Of a stretch of 64,000 bases of DNA, positions 1 through 11,845 are shown piece by piece. A program made the position numbers and the translations under genes. Numbering within the stretch: the stretch's first letter is position 1; the number at the start of each line of letters is the position of its first letter. This DNA is from Baylisascaris procyonis (taxonomy: Eukaryota > Nematoda > Chromadorea > Rhabditida > Ascarididae), in assembly GCA_037389465.1 (NCBI GenBank), contig JAZARR010000154.1, positions 2,418,001-2,482,000 on the forward strand. Direction: 5' to 3'. The notes below the pieces were generated by a model, which saw only the letters and a program-made list of their open reading frames with translations, was not told where the DNA came from and did no database searches.

Positions 1-640
1 AGATATTAATCATAAAGTAGATCTACGAAAGAAAAATATACCATCAACGTTGGCCATATACTTGCTCTGACATTCCAGCCACCACATCCATTGATTATCC
101 CACTATCCAGAAAACTTTACTTGCTGTTGACCATCAATATCAGTCTTCAGCGAAGCAATTCATTTGTTTTTGAGTCGCATTCATTGCAAAATGCAAATAT
201 TTATTTCAATGTCCGAATATAGGAGAACATACTAAAAGTGTGTAAATAATGAAAGAAAGAATGAGCAAGTTGTCTTCAAGGCAACAACTCGAACGAATAA
301 TGGGATGAAGATCGAAACAACTTAAACAGCACTTTTAAATGTCGAGGATAAGCACGCGTCAACGAATTCAGCAGCAAGCGGAATTGAAGCTCATACAGTG
401 CATAACGGGAAATTGCAAAACATTGTTTCTTATGTGACACTTTTTAGCTAGCTGGAACGTTGACAACGGAGGTAGGCAAAGTAAAACAATTCTGAGAACG
501 AAACACCGGAGAAGCCGCACAAAACATCATAAAGGAATGAAGTAGGATTTGGATCTGCGATATTGCATTGATTCAATTTTAAAGATTTTTTTAATCTCTT
601 GATTTGGTTGGTGTGAATGATGATGAGCTTTGCACAGAGC
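1..640. other. No gene resolved at left edge
   Basis: A frame without stops runs on the plus strand from about base 19 to 230 but has no usable start and no recognisable family. A short frame at about 338-436 starts with ATG (MSRISTRQRIQQQ) and could be a first exon, but no convincing donor follows it. I assign nothing here. Confidence 0.3.
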
Positions 641-822
641 AAAAAGGTGAGGCATTTTTGGGTGCTCTATGATAGTAAGACTTCAGAAACCAGAGAAATC
701 CAAAATACAGCGTACTTTATTCGAAAATATCTCGGCAATAAGTAATGACGGACTTTCGAAAATATTCAATAGATTTGTGCTGCAAAGCGAGCAGAATACT
801 GGTTCCAATTTTCGGCTGCTTT

Positions 823-1206
823 TCAGTAAGAAAACTCTATTGCTTGTTGCACCATACAGCAAAGTCCAACAACACACCGTTGCATTTTACAAAAATTTAG
901 GAAGTAATCTGCAAGCACATTGCATTTTAACTGGTTATTGATAACCATATAGTCATCGCCATCACTTCTCGCTGTATGTACGCTATAGCACTTCTTTAGC
1001 TTATTGTTGATATAGATGTAAAATGCTTTTGCGTTTCTGTCATAACACAGCCCTATCACAGTTTCTAGCGAGTTTTGTGTAGTTAATTCAGTTATGCTAG
1101 GAACAATGATTAAATAAGGTTGCTCCGTCCGATTTATGAAGATCAAACCAATGGAATTCTTTTTTTTTTTTAATAAATCAAGCGCTGAAGGTATGATGGT
1201 GCACAC
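823..1206 (-). CDS. Unassigned 127-codon open frame
   Basis: This stop-free minus-strand frame has an ATG start and would encode 127 residues. A run of lysines near the start comes from a poly-T tract at about 1150. No signal peptide, membrane segment or known motif is evident, and a plus-strand frame (669-941) overlaps part of it. No flanking splice sites single it out as an exon. It may be chance in AT-rich DNA; I do not assign a function. Confidence 0.15.
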   Translation of the reverse strand: MCTIIPSALDLLKKKKNSIGLIFINRTEQPYLIIVPSITELTTQNSLETVIGLCYDRNAKAFYIYINNKLKKCYSVHTARSDGDDYMVINNQLKCNVLADYFLNFCKMQRCVVGLCCMVQQAIEFSY

Positions 1207-4150
1207 AGCTGATTAACATTGTGCAAAAAGCGCAGAAAAGAGCAATATATTCCATCGATCCTAAATAAGCCTGCAAGGTACTCACTTTAATTATGCGATG
1301 CCAACATGCCACTAGTTTTTCCCTATTGGATCTCTGCTTTCTTCATGTAGGCTTTACGAAGAAAATTTCAGCTTTAAAATCGATGTTTGCGTGATTGTTG
1401 TTAAAAAATTCTCTAGAAGGGAAGCAAACAATTTATATGTCGCTTATCAAAATTAAGCCTAGAGTTCAAATCCTATCAGTGTGGTCTTGGGCAAGATAAA
1501 CAAGGGCTACTTCTGATTTCATTGATGCAATTGTGCTCTTTACGAATGGAAGATTAAAGTTTAGATCATCGGTATCATATTTGCATAACCCAACACATAC
1601 AACGCAGAAATTCTTCGCAGTCATATATACACGTGCGATATGGCTCAGTTGACAGAAAACAAACGGAACGTTTCGGTGGCAGCGAGTGAAGGCAGACCAA
1701 CTTGCATTGGGAGCGCATTTCGGTGTAGCAGCAATTTCACTTACGAATACGGTCACTTCACCTCCTTAGTTTTCCATATTAACTTCGTGACCATAACGAA
1801 ATGTTTCATGACGTCGGTTTATTGTGAGATGTGAATCGGGTATTGATGCTTATAGCCAGGCTTCTAGAGTGACAGCAACATGCGGTTCTAATTCAATTTG
1901 CAAAACCTAGTTTTGAAAATTTGTTGAATAAGCCGCATTATCAAAAGTTTTATTTCTTCGATGTTTTTTTTTTTTTTTTTGTTATCGCAGTCATAAGTGA
2001 GTCAGTTAAATGTTGCACAAATTAATGATAAACGTGCAACATTGATAATTACCTCATTAATCACTTTATAATGCCAAATTCATGGCGAAATTGAACAAAG
2101 CTATATAGCGAGGGGTTCAGCAGCCCAATTCGTGACTGTAAATAATTGCTGCTTCACTTACGAAAGAACTAATTTTAGAAGCGTTTTTCATAGAGCCATC
2201 TTGTAATGACCACCTTGGATTGCTGTAATATATTGTGGAATTTTTAAATGAGAAGCGTTGTTCCTTTCAGACATAGCTCTTGTTATTTATTTTACACTTT
2301 GATTATTCATTTGAGATTACCGCTGAATTATATGGCACAGTCAGATCATCGTTATGTTCATTTTGGTTGAATGAGACCGTTCGAGCTCATAAATAGCAAA
2401 AGAACAGCAGAATGACAAGGGAGTTATCTAGAGCTAAGAATTCAGAGTGCTATGACTACGAAGCATTCTTTTGGACTGTCGCGTACTTAACTAATAGAAA
2501 GATTTTTTTATTTAGAAAGATTTGTAAATTTCAGACGAATTGTATTTGCATGATTTTCTAAAACAACGTAATGGTCAAAATTGTGGGGAATTTTCACTTC
2601 CCGAGGAGGTGGAAGTGAACTCTGAGGGAAATTTGAGAAATGATTGTATGTACCATTTGAATTCGAGCTGTTTCATGTGCGATTAACTTTACGCAATGTT
2701 GTTTTACATGAAGTTAAAGGATCCATTTTTTGAACTCTCCTATAGCGCTCTGAAGATCAAACAACAACACTGAAGTATTAAATAATCAGGAATCAGCCAA
2801 ATATTTCGCATTTTCTCCTCATTTATAGAGCGTTTCCCTATTATTTCATACTTAAAACACGTAAAATATTCGCTGTTGCAGATGTGTTCATCGAGATAGA
2901 GCAATCATCGAGCTATATGGAAGATATTATGAACAAGTAAGAATAAATCCGTTTTAAATTTTTGCATTTTATTTGAGACTAAATTGGTTGACTTGGTTCG
3001 AAAAAAGTGGATGGCGACCGTTATTTTACGTCGATATTCCCCCTCATATCATTCCCTTCAACCACTTTCGCCAAAGTTCTTATTGATCAGGGAAGAGCGG
3101 CTTATGTGTTTTCTAATTTCGTTAGGTAACAAAATCTTCTATTGCAAAAAGTAAAATAATTTTCCGTTTAGTGCGCCATATATGAATACATTTTTATATA
3201 TTTTGTGAGCGGAAGAAGACATCAAAATTATTCCGATTTTATTGCCTTACATACTAAGCTGGAATCAATGTGTCTTCGGCGTTTTTGGATGTGCTACGGA
3301 AAATGTTCAATATCCCATTATGAAGCTGTAAAACTCGATAATATTTGACAGTCGTAGGGTTGTTTCATTCGAAGGTAGTAAAACAAAGAAGCTGCAGGCT
3401 GATGTTCATATCAGATCTGCGTCTTTATATGTTCAGCATGTGCGCTGTGCTTAGCATTGAAGCAAACAGAGAGGCGGATTTAAGAATCTGATGCGATACG
3501 CGATTTAGCGGTCTCCCCTCTCCTTCCTTCCTCCTTCTGATCAACAAGTCTCGCTGGTTAAAAACAAGTAATGAATGTATGAAATAATGCCATTGTGTTT
3601 TAGTCAACCGGACCACTCATATAAATTTTCTGCATGTTTCCTTTTTTGCGACAAGACTTATGTAAGCTGCAAGCTCAAACATTTTACGTTGTGAACTTTT
3701 TTCTAAAGTTGAAAAATCGTTCTGAATCATTCTGAAACATGCTGTACATATGCCATCTTTCTTCTCATTCCCCTCCTCGCGACCCCAAGATTTCGCAGCT
3801 TTAACTTCAATGGTTTCCTTATTCAAACTGCCTGAAAGACACACCAACAAACACACAGGCATGCACAACGCTGCCAAAATGCGTTTTCTAAACGAATCGT
3901 AAGAAAGTGCTAAAAAAGAAAAAAAAGAATTCCTTAACTGACTCTGCTGGCAGGATGGAGGGGAGCCAGTGAGAGGCAGACACATTCCCCTCACTTCAAG
4001 GAAACTATGGAAGTGAAGATGGCATATGTATGATTTTATCAACGAGAAGTAAGAGGAAAAGTGCATTTTCCCCTAGTTATCCCTACCTTGAGCTTCACAG
4101 TTCTTGCCGACGCTTATTGAATTGCGATGGATTCAGATTCCGTTCTCTTT
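1207..4150. other. Intergenic or 5' TMEM120 region, nothing firm
   Basis: Mostly AT-rich sequence. A possible small exon lies at about 2881-2936 (acceptor TTGCAG, donor AA|GTAAGA) and is open in two frames. It might be an upstream exon of the TMEM120 gene, but its residues do not resemble the family's N-terminal coiled coil. Poly-T tracts occur near 1150 and 1970. The stretch 3782-3892 belongs to a dispersed repeat listed separately. Confidence 0.3.
3782..3892 (+). repeat. Dispersed repeat, copy A
   Basis: The sequence from ACCCCAAGATTTCG through TTCAATGG to GCCAAAATGCG resembles stretches at 37001-37170 (same strand) and 20330-20440 (opposite strand). Shared landmarks are an ATTT(C/T)..AGC(C/T)TT block, TTCAA(T/C)GG, a CAGACAGAC/GAAAGACAC block and GCCGCCAAAA/GCTGCCAAAA. 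It looks like a diverged interspersed element. The long minus-strand open frame over it (3617-4066) is therefore probably not a gene. Confidence 0.5.
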
Positions 4151-4154
4151 TCAG

Positions 4155-4313
4155 TAACGCAGTAAATGACACCTGTTTCACATCTGCTTTGAAGCCAGCA
4201 CTGCGCATCAGCAATCATACTTATGTTGGAATATGTCATACATGTGCTCGTTCCGTAGAAATCGTCGGCTGTCTTCTACCGAATGAGAAAAGAAAGACGA
4301 AGATAAACAACGG
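4155..4313 (+). CDS. TMEM120, first resolved exon (start uncertain)
   Basis: The 3' end is firm: AACGG|GTAAGT, with residues [14 protein letters not shown] matching the family's LP(x)nNG just before the LYLS block. Two acceptors are possible. CTCTTTTCAG at 4154 gives a longer exon whose extra residues do not look like TMEM120. CCGTAG at 4258 gives a 55-nt exon. I favour the short form for similarity and note that the long form has the better acceptor. The loop before NNG is about six residues longer than in vertebrate proteins. Confidence 0.55.
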
Positions 4314-7300
4314 GTAAGTGTCCATTAGTACTTCAAGAAGCTGTCTCTTTAATGAATCGTTTTTGAATGAATTCAGGGTTCTGTTTCTTTAAATGAAAAG
4401 AAATGATTCTAAAGAATAAAAGAAAGATCTGATTTTTGTTTAGCGAAGAAAAATGGTTATGAAGAAGCAGTTTATTAAGGAAATTTTAAAGCACAATAAC
4501 GGAATGATAATGTCTGTCTAAAAATCAGATGATTTGATCGCTATTTAATGGTTCAAAATCGATATTGCAGGCTTTATTTGTCGATCATTCTTGGCAACAG
4601 TATCAATCTCACACTTGGAAGCAGCAGAGAAAGGTACCGTTGATTTTTAGACTGTTCAGCGTGGTAAATAGCCATCCTTCTTTCACATTTGAATATTCGC
4701 TTATATTTTCGATTATAATGATGAGCTAAAAGCAACTTTTGTGTTTTGAAAGAAATCGTTCTTAGTGGAAAGGCTCCTCACGATATGGTAATGGGAGCAT
4801 TACGAAATGCAGAGAGGTTTAGATGGAATGACTATGCATGCAGAAATTAAAGTAATAAAAAACATTATGTATCGTGCATCCATGCCAATAATTCTTTTTG
4901 CTACCATCAATGTCTACTTTTAAACGTGACAGAATTCTCATGAAAGAATTTTAATAATAAAGATTGGAGAAGTTCTATTAAACCACGATAATGTTACATT
5001 TTGCAGATTTATGTTCAAGAAGGATTACGAAAAATTCAAACTTCGAATTACCTCCATACTGTTGATTGCACTTGCGACTGCGTTCCTCTTTCCCGTCAGG
5101 TATGCAGTTCTTCGATCACACTTATTAATAAGGGAATTATGCAGTTACCAGCGCTTATTATTGACTTCAAAGTGGAGATTAGCACAATAACCGTGCTTCT
5201 GAAGACTGTAGAGGCCGAGAGAGAGGTGTACAAAAAGCATAACATGAATGTGGCAGTAGAGGCTCAGAAAATCGTCGGCCCTCAAATGAAATTGAAACCT
5301 CGCCGAAATTCGAGAGTTTCCGATGGTCGGAAAGCTCTCTGACAAATTGAGCTACAACGACCTCGAGACAATTTGTTCGGAGGGGCAATCCACAAAATTG
5401 CACAGATAGTCTCAAGTCCAAAATTCGTTTTAGTAGGTAACCCAGACGGAGTTGCACATTAAAAAAAACATTCGAAAGTTTCTCTCCATATCCACTAGCT
5501 TTTGTTTCTTTGCTTTCATCGTGCACGAACTAAAACTGTTAGGCAGACATATATGCGAACATATATAACGGTGCCGCCATAGCTTGATCAATTCGCACTA
5601 AATAATTCAGTGACCGTGAAATTCTATTCTATAATACATACCCAACTCATGCGGAGAACGAATAATTGACAGTAGTAATGATAAAATACAATCGGAAAAG
5701 GACTTTAGAGAGGCTGGAAGGATCTCGCTGTTTAGAGCAATCAGTTGAATAAAAAGTTCATAATCAATGAATTGTCTGACTCGGTTTTTCTGTAAGATGC
5801 AATTTAAGTGATAAGAAAATGAGTGTCAGTCTATAAGTATGGTTAAGAGCGGATAATTACATTGTAAGAGTAAAGTTGCGAAAGTGCATAATAATATCAT
5901 TGTAAGTCATGAATTCATATTAAGTTATATTTAGTAGCTACGTTGTTAAAGTGCTCAATAATAGTCTTACATTGTCTCTTAGAGAGAGGGCCATAATGAG
6001 CCTTCAATTTATTTCACCGTTGACTGTATACTAACAAACGTTCGGTCAGCATTTGATGTTAATTCTTTTCAAAACTCATTTCGAGCTCATCTGTTCTAAA
6101 ATGCCTTCTGAATGCAAATTCATCCAAATTCATCTGAATGCATCGAAAATAGAGATCACCGCCAATATAAATAATCAAATTCATCTTTATACGCAACTAA
6201 TTACCCGCTAAATAATTGGATTTTTGTGAGAGAAAATTTGTTCTTTCCCGTTGTTTGTAAAGTTGAACATTGCAAATTATGCATTAATGAGCGCGATGAA
6301 TGTCAATTCAATTTCAGAAGTATCGATGGAATTTGTAACTTTTTGCTCGTTTGGTACTATTATACGCTTACAGTTCGAGAAAATATTCTCAAGATTAATG
6401 GCTCGAAGTTTGTTTTTTTTTCTTGGAATCTTTCCATGCAAATGAATGCTTCAGCAACGTGTTTTGGGTTCTCGAATAGATAGTTTGATATTTAATATAT
6501 TCCTTGAATTTTTTTTTTTTGCGCCTCGTTATTTTCATCTTTGAAATTTTGACGATGTACAAGGCAGAGGCTATGTGGATTCCCTGTCCTCGAATATCAG
6601 ATTCTGATTCATGGTAAAGAGAGGTTGAAGACAGCTTACTTCTTCCCCTTTTATGGCAGAAAGGGAAATTTGATTGAAGTGAGGGATTTTAGTGAGACAG
6701 GTGTAATTTTTCCCGCGAAGGCTTGCAAGAGAAAAGAAGGGCATTAGAACGCACAGATTAATTGAGGTATTATGGTAATTTCATGGTTCGTAGTAAGTTT
6801 GTAGTGGCATTCAATGGCAATAACCTGTGAATAATTCAGCATTATGCATCTTTATTTTATGAGCCCTGCTTGCTTATCGAGCAGATTGTTTGCGAATATT
6901 CCGCGTAGAATGATGGGATACCTCTTCAGTGAGCCATGAAACTTAACTAAAAATTTAAGGAACATTGTATTGGAAGACGCCGCAACCATTGCAAGAAAAT
7001 CTCATGTCACAGGCTCAATTTCAAGAAGTCCTTGAATTGTTTACTTTATTCTAAAGTTTTCGTCGACAAATCCTAGTCCCCAAGCCAGACTCGTCTTCCC
7101 TCACACCAAAAGCACATAGCCATCTCCTTGAACTGTGGCTCTACTTTCATAGTCGCCAATACAATATGATTTGTTAATTGTTGCATGCGAATAACTTTCT
7201 TCGAAAATGGCATTACGCTTTATTTTTTGAGGATCCACGCTTGGTGGATAACGCATCATTATTTGGCATTTGCACTTGCTGGAATCGCGTTAACCTGGCC

Positions 7301-10300
7301 CGACGATGAATTTTATAAGGTAGGTGTATTTTATGATTCGACGAATCCGTAATAGGCTTCAAGTTGGTTCCAGAGAGGCGCGCATTGAGCTGCGGATATA
7401 TTAAATCCATCGTTTAATCAGCGTGAAAGTGATATTCAACGTTTTCGCCATGCCAGAGGATGCATTTCTTAAATTTCGACGTCATAGTCAAAAAGCCACA
7501 ATTGGATCTTTGAAAAGCGGCTGCATCAGTAGTTTGGAAATTCGAAGAATTGTAAGTGAACTTTTTGCTGTTGAAAGATATATGTATATGATGTTAACGA
7601 TGAACAATGCCTCAGGTTTAGTAAAAAGAGGGAGGGGAATATTGGGGAAAGAGTTTCAAGACAGCCGAGGGCAATGACAGGATTCGTGAGAGGCCAATAG
7701 AGCTCTGATCCAAACCAACATTAAGGAGGATGACCGAAATACAGAATATTTATTTCATAATATAATGTTGTCTAATAGTTATTTTATAATATGACGCTTC
7801 TCACTGTGAAACGCATTCACACGATACATTTAATTGAGATCAAGCTTGAATGATGGCTACCAGAGAAGCTTATAAAAAGATTCAGTCGTTTAAATTCATT
7901 TCGTCCCATCCTTTAGCAATAAAAATTTCAAACGGAAGTAATTGGAAGTTTGCAGATAGGTGCATATTTGCATATTCAAAGAGCGATTGCATGAGAAAGA
8001 GCGCATTGTATTTGAAACAATTCGTGTCGATCCAATTCTTAAGAAAGAATTGAGTACATTTTTTAAATTTAATTTCGGTTAATCGGCATCAACGGTAGCC
8101 TAATAAAACTAAATCTGCATATGATCACAACGGACCAACTTGTCATAGTTTATGATGGTGTCCTTTCCTTCTAAGAGGGTGAACCTTTTTGGCTCTATTA
8201 GTTAGCATTCATTGTCTCAGGAATCATCTTGTGGCTTCACCTAATCGATCACCGATACCATATCATCTGTCTTTATGGAGTTGATCTGTGAAGAGTGTTT
8301 TCATTTTCAGCAATTTCGCGTGCAGTCGATTATATTCGTCGGTTGTATTGCACTTGTTCAATTGGTACAGTATCAATATCAAAGTGGATGTTTGCGGCGT
8401 TTAACTTCACTCGGTCAACGCAGTGAGATGGACATCACTTTGGGTATTTTTATTGCTCTTACTGCCACTTTTTGTTGTTATTTTCTTCTGAAGCAGTAGA
8501 AGCAGAGATTTTTGACTGTATAACAAGGGACTAGCACATTGTTCGGAAATCAGCTCTCGTATGAACTGAATGAAATAAAATAGAAGTTCAACTGATGTGA
8601 AATGCATGCAAATTTTTTAACACCCTTAAAAGCGTATAAATGCTTTTGAAATTGATACGCAATGAATTTTGGAGTTGGAAGCCACTGTACAGTGACATCA
8701 TCGGAAGTAAACCTCGACATTATTGGCGATAAATTTCCGTGGCTGTAATCTGCATTTAGGCACTAAAATTCGTTAATCTGAACTGTGAGTTTCCTGACTT
8801 GAAACGATCTGACGGACAGATATACATACATCCATGCGCGTAATCATTGCATCGCCTCAAGTCATATTTGCAAAGCATATTTGCAAATGCGCATAAAAGT
8901 AGCGATTTTCTCTAAACCTGATGTCAGTGAGGTAATATGATCACAAATGGCGATATTGTCTCAACATGATAGAGACGCATCTCTTAAAAGTTTGTCAATA
9001 ATTGAAATTATAATGGAACTTTTAACTGAAAACTCCATGTTTCAGAGGGTTTTGCAAGTTGGATGTTCAGAGGTCTCACATTTTTGTTGCCTCTTCTCTT
9101 TATGGTCTACTTATTCGAATTCTACAACTCATACACTCTTTACAAGCTTTGGACGGTGAGAAAATGGGAAACAGCTTGGCAGGTAAGTGTGGATGGAAGA
9201 TGCTGTTATGGTGATAATAGATATAAACATAAATTTGAGCAGTCCTGCGCTGTTGCACTGCAATGCTTAGATTCACTATTATTTGATATAACTTTTGTAT
9301 GTTTCTATTTGCATCGTTTTTCGCAGCAGCTTAAGGCATTGAACACGAAGGCTGAAATCTTAGCTAGATAAAACGCCACAGAGTAAAGCTTAGTTAGATC
9401 GACACTTCCTAAGGTAGATAAGTCGGAATTTTGAAGCGAATATCGGAAAGTTGATACATCGAAATGGTTTCACTCTTAAGCGATAGATTTCGGATATTAA
9501 ACTCGCATTAGTGAATAGTAGTAATGGAGTATCGTGGGAAGCTGAATGCAAATTTTGGATAGTCAGATAACTATTTTGTAGCGGCAAGCAATCAAACTTA
9601 TAATCTCTGTTCGAAATGCCAAATGATTTTGGGAAGAGTTGTGTTTGGGTATGCGTCGATAGACGTTCCGATGTCATCGACCACTTAAGTTCTGTGTTTT
9701 ATGTCTCTTATCTATAGCTTCTTTAGAATTCTATAGATCGGCCTGAAGGTTGGTCATCTTATGGTGAAAGCTTTGTTCATCAATTTTGATAACTCTAGCT
9801 CAAGAGTTGACCAGGTTGACAGTGCCACATGGACAGACATATATAATACAACACAGGCTGAGGACCACGTGTTGTATGAAAGATAAATATAGCTATCTTA
9901 AAAGTATAACTGCTCAAAATAAAATATTTTCTCGAATACTGACCCATCATTGATATAGTAGTTTACTGTCATATCGCCGCTAAAATCTTTGAAATAAATT
10001 CCTCCTTGAAAGTGTCTTGAAAGCACCGAGATCTCGCCAAGCGCATGCTGCATCAATTTTTTTATACTCTTCTGCGCATAGAAGCTACTTGAATTACAAT
10101 ATTTACCTGAACTAGAAGCAAGATGGGAAAGAGTGAAAGAAGCTCCGATGCCTGTGCTTTTGCACAGTTTTCAACGAAGCATTATACTTGTGAAATTTTC
10201 AACTTATTTCATAAATTTTTTAATGAAGATTTTAAATTTTTTTTTTAAAGTTTCTATCTAAAAATTGCCTCTACATCGAGTGGTTGGTTCCACTATTCGT

Positions 10301-10517
10301 TTTCATCTGATGGCATTGATACGCTTTTTTGTTGTATGAGTATTTATATTTGTTTGTTGAGGTGGCTGCTCTATCGTTGATTTTCTTCATTGCTGCATTG
10401 GGGAACACAGTGGTCGTCTCGTTAGTGATACTAAATAAATTACGCGATTCGGGCAGTGTCCATAAACTCTACGAGAAACTGAAGTCGAAATATCCGTCAA
10501 TGCAGGAACTTAGTTAA
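4155..10517 (+). CDS. TMEM120 (TACAN-like) membrane protein
   Basis: This is a TMEM120-family protein, an ER/nuclear-envelope and plasma-membrane six-pass protein related in fold to ELOVL fatty-acid elongases. TMEM120A has been proposed as a mechanosensitive channel (TACAN), which is disputed, and has adipocyte roles. Exons: 4259-4313 (or from 4155), 4571-4633, 5007-5099, 6318-6407, 7232-7319, 8311-8443, 9046-9182, 10362-10517; every junction keeps phase. Family landmarks in order: [94 protein letters not shown] and a last membrane helix ending in LGN. From LYLS on, about 250 residues match the family's roughly 340-residue length without the N-terminal coiled coil, whose exons I could not place. 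The stop is TAA at 10515; a possible AATAAA signal lies near 10849. The family assignment is secure; the 5' end is not. Confidence 0.9.
5271..5362 (-). repeat. Degenerate tRNA-like sequence in a TMEM120 intron
   Basis: On the minus strand the bases GTCGTTGTAGCTCAATTTG resemble a tRNA acceptor stem plus A box, and GAGGTTTCAATTTC about 50 bases on resembles a B box. The ends (TCGTTG/CGACGA) can pair and a TTTCC/GGAAA stem sits where the anticodon arm would be. The loop lacks U33 and the T arm does not fold well. It is best read as a decayed tRNA or a tRNA-derived SINE, not a working tRNA gene. Confidence 0.35.
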
Positions 10518-11240
10518 ACGTTACTCGACGACTCTAATACAAAGTTACTATGTAACTGCTGCAGTCTTTTGTATATTCAAAATTCAAAATGCCCTATCAT
10601 GTTTCGATGCTCACATTGTTATTCATTTTGTACTTCAGTTAATGCATTGCATCTATGAGATACATTATGCGATGTTGCTTCAAACTATTATAGCTTTACA
10701 ACCAGTTTCCTATTTGGTTTGAAAATTTGAAACTTATTGCTGATTCCACTAATAATATTCGATTAATACTGATTCTAAAATCATTGAAATGATATAACGC
10801 CTATAAATATTAGCCGGCTGTCGACCAGAGAAACGTTGATTCTCTCATACAATAAACTATATTTATGAAGTAGCGGAATCAGTTCAACTATTTTAGTTGT
10901 TGTGTTTATCATGTGAATGTTTTTCTCATTTAGCTCACTGTAAGTTCAGAAAGAAGTAACAGCTGATTCTTTGAGTGTTTTACGAGAATCTTTCTTTACT
11001 TTTATTAGCTGAGGTAATTCCTCGAGAATTATATTGCTGCACTACTTTTCACTTTGCATTTTTTTGTATTATATATTATATTTCATTTTACTATGTAACA
11101 ATGAAATAGATCTATCTATTCATAAGTGAGTTTGCATCGCTGTTGTTGATATTGACCCGTTCAGAAGGCAATAAAAGCATATTGTCATATCCTTTGCGTA
11201 TCTCTGAACTCTTTACACCAATTTAAATGCAACCTCTGTC
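10518..11240. other. 3' flank of TMEM120
   Basis: AT-rich sequence downstream of the TMEM120 stop codon. ACAATAAACT at about 10847 is a candidate polyadenylation signal. No other exon-like stretch was seen. Confidence 0.4.
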
Positions 11241-11244
11241 ATGT

Positions 11245-11245
<1 letters not shown>

Positions 11246-11329
<84 letters not shown>
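11246..11329. repeat. (GT)n microsatellite
   Basis: About 42 uninterrupted GT units. The Val-Cys open frame over it is an artefact. Confidence 0.97.
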
Positions 11330-11332
<3 letters not shown>

Positions 11333-11845
11333 GCTGAACCTTCGACGTTGCAAGGTGATACACCGTTGCTTATTGCTTTCGTTTGTTGATTGCCTTCAAA
11401 GTAATAGATTACGCTCGTTATCCATCTCTATTTCTGCCTTCATTCTTTATCTTCTCTCTTTCATCCTCACCTTTTTCATCTTCCTTTAGAGTTTTATTTC
11501 AACAATCTTTGCGAGACAGGTGGCCACTAAGCTTTGGGCAATTCCTTCCAATAAAATTATACAGAAATATAATTATTTTCATTCCTCTCCATTATTTCAT
11601 TCCCAGGTTATCATTTACTTTCATTAGATTCTAACCAGAGATCGATATCTCACAGATTGTATGATCATTTACTGTTTTGCTCTGTATTTGTGCAAAAAAA
11701 AAAAAACCGTTTGCACTATGCAACCCATCTCTCTAAGTCACTTATATAGGACATAACCTTGTGCGGCTCTGCAGTCATACAACCCTTCGCAGTGCATTAT
11801 TTCTCAGTTCTGTCTCATCTGCTCGAAAGATATATACGGCAAAAT

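Noticed and set aside
3617..4066. 149-codon minus-strand open frame
   Set aside because: It overlaps a dispersed repeat copy and shows no domain or splice context.
7421..7551. Plus-strand exon candidate ([18 protein letters not shown]) with an ideal GTAAGT donor
   Set aside because: TMEM120 exons at 7319 and 8311 join directly in phase and match the family across the junction (FYK|QFR), leaving no room for it.
11241..11489. Cys-Val-rich open frame
   Set aside because: Translation of the (GT)n microsatellite.
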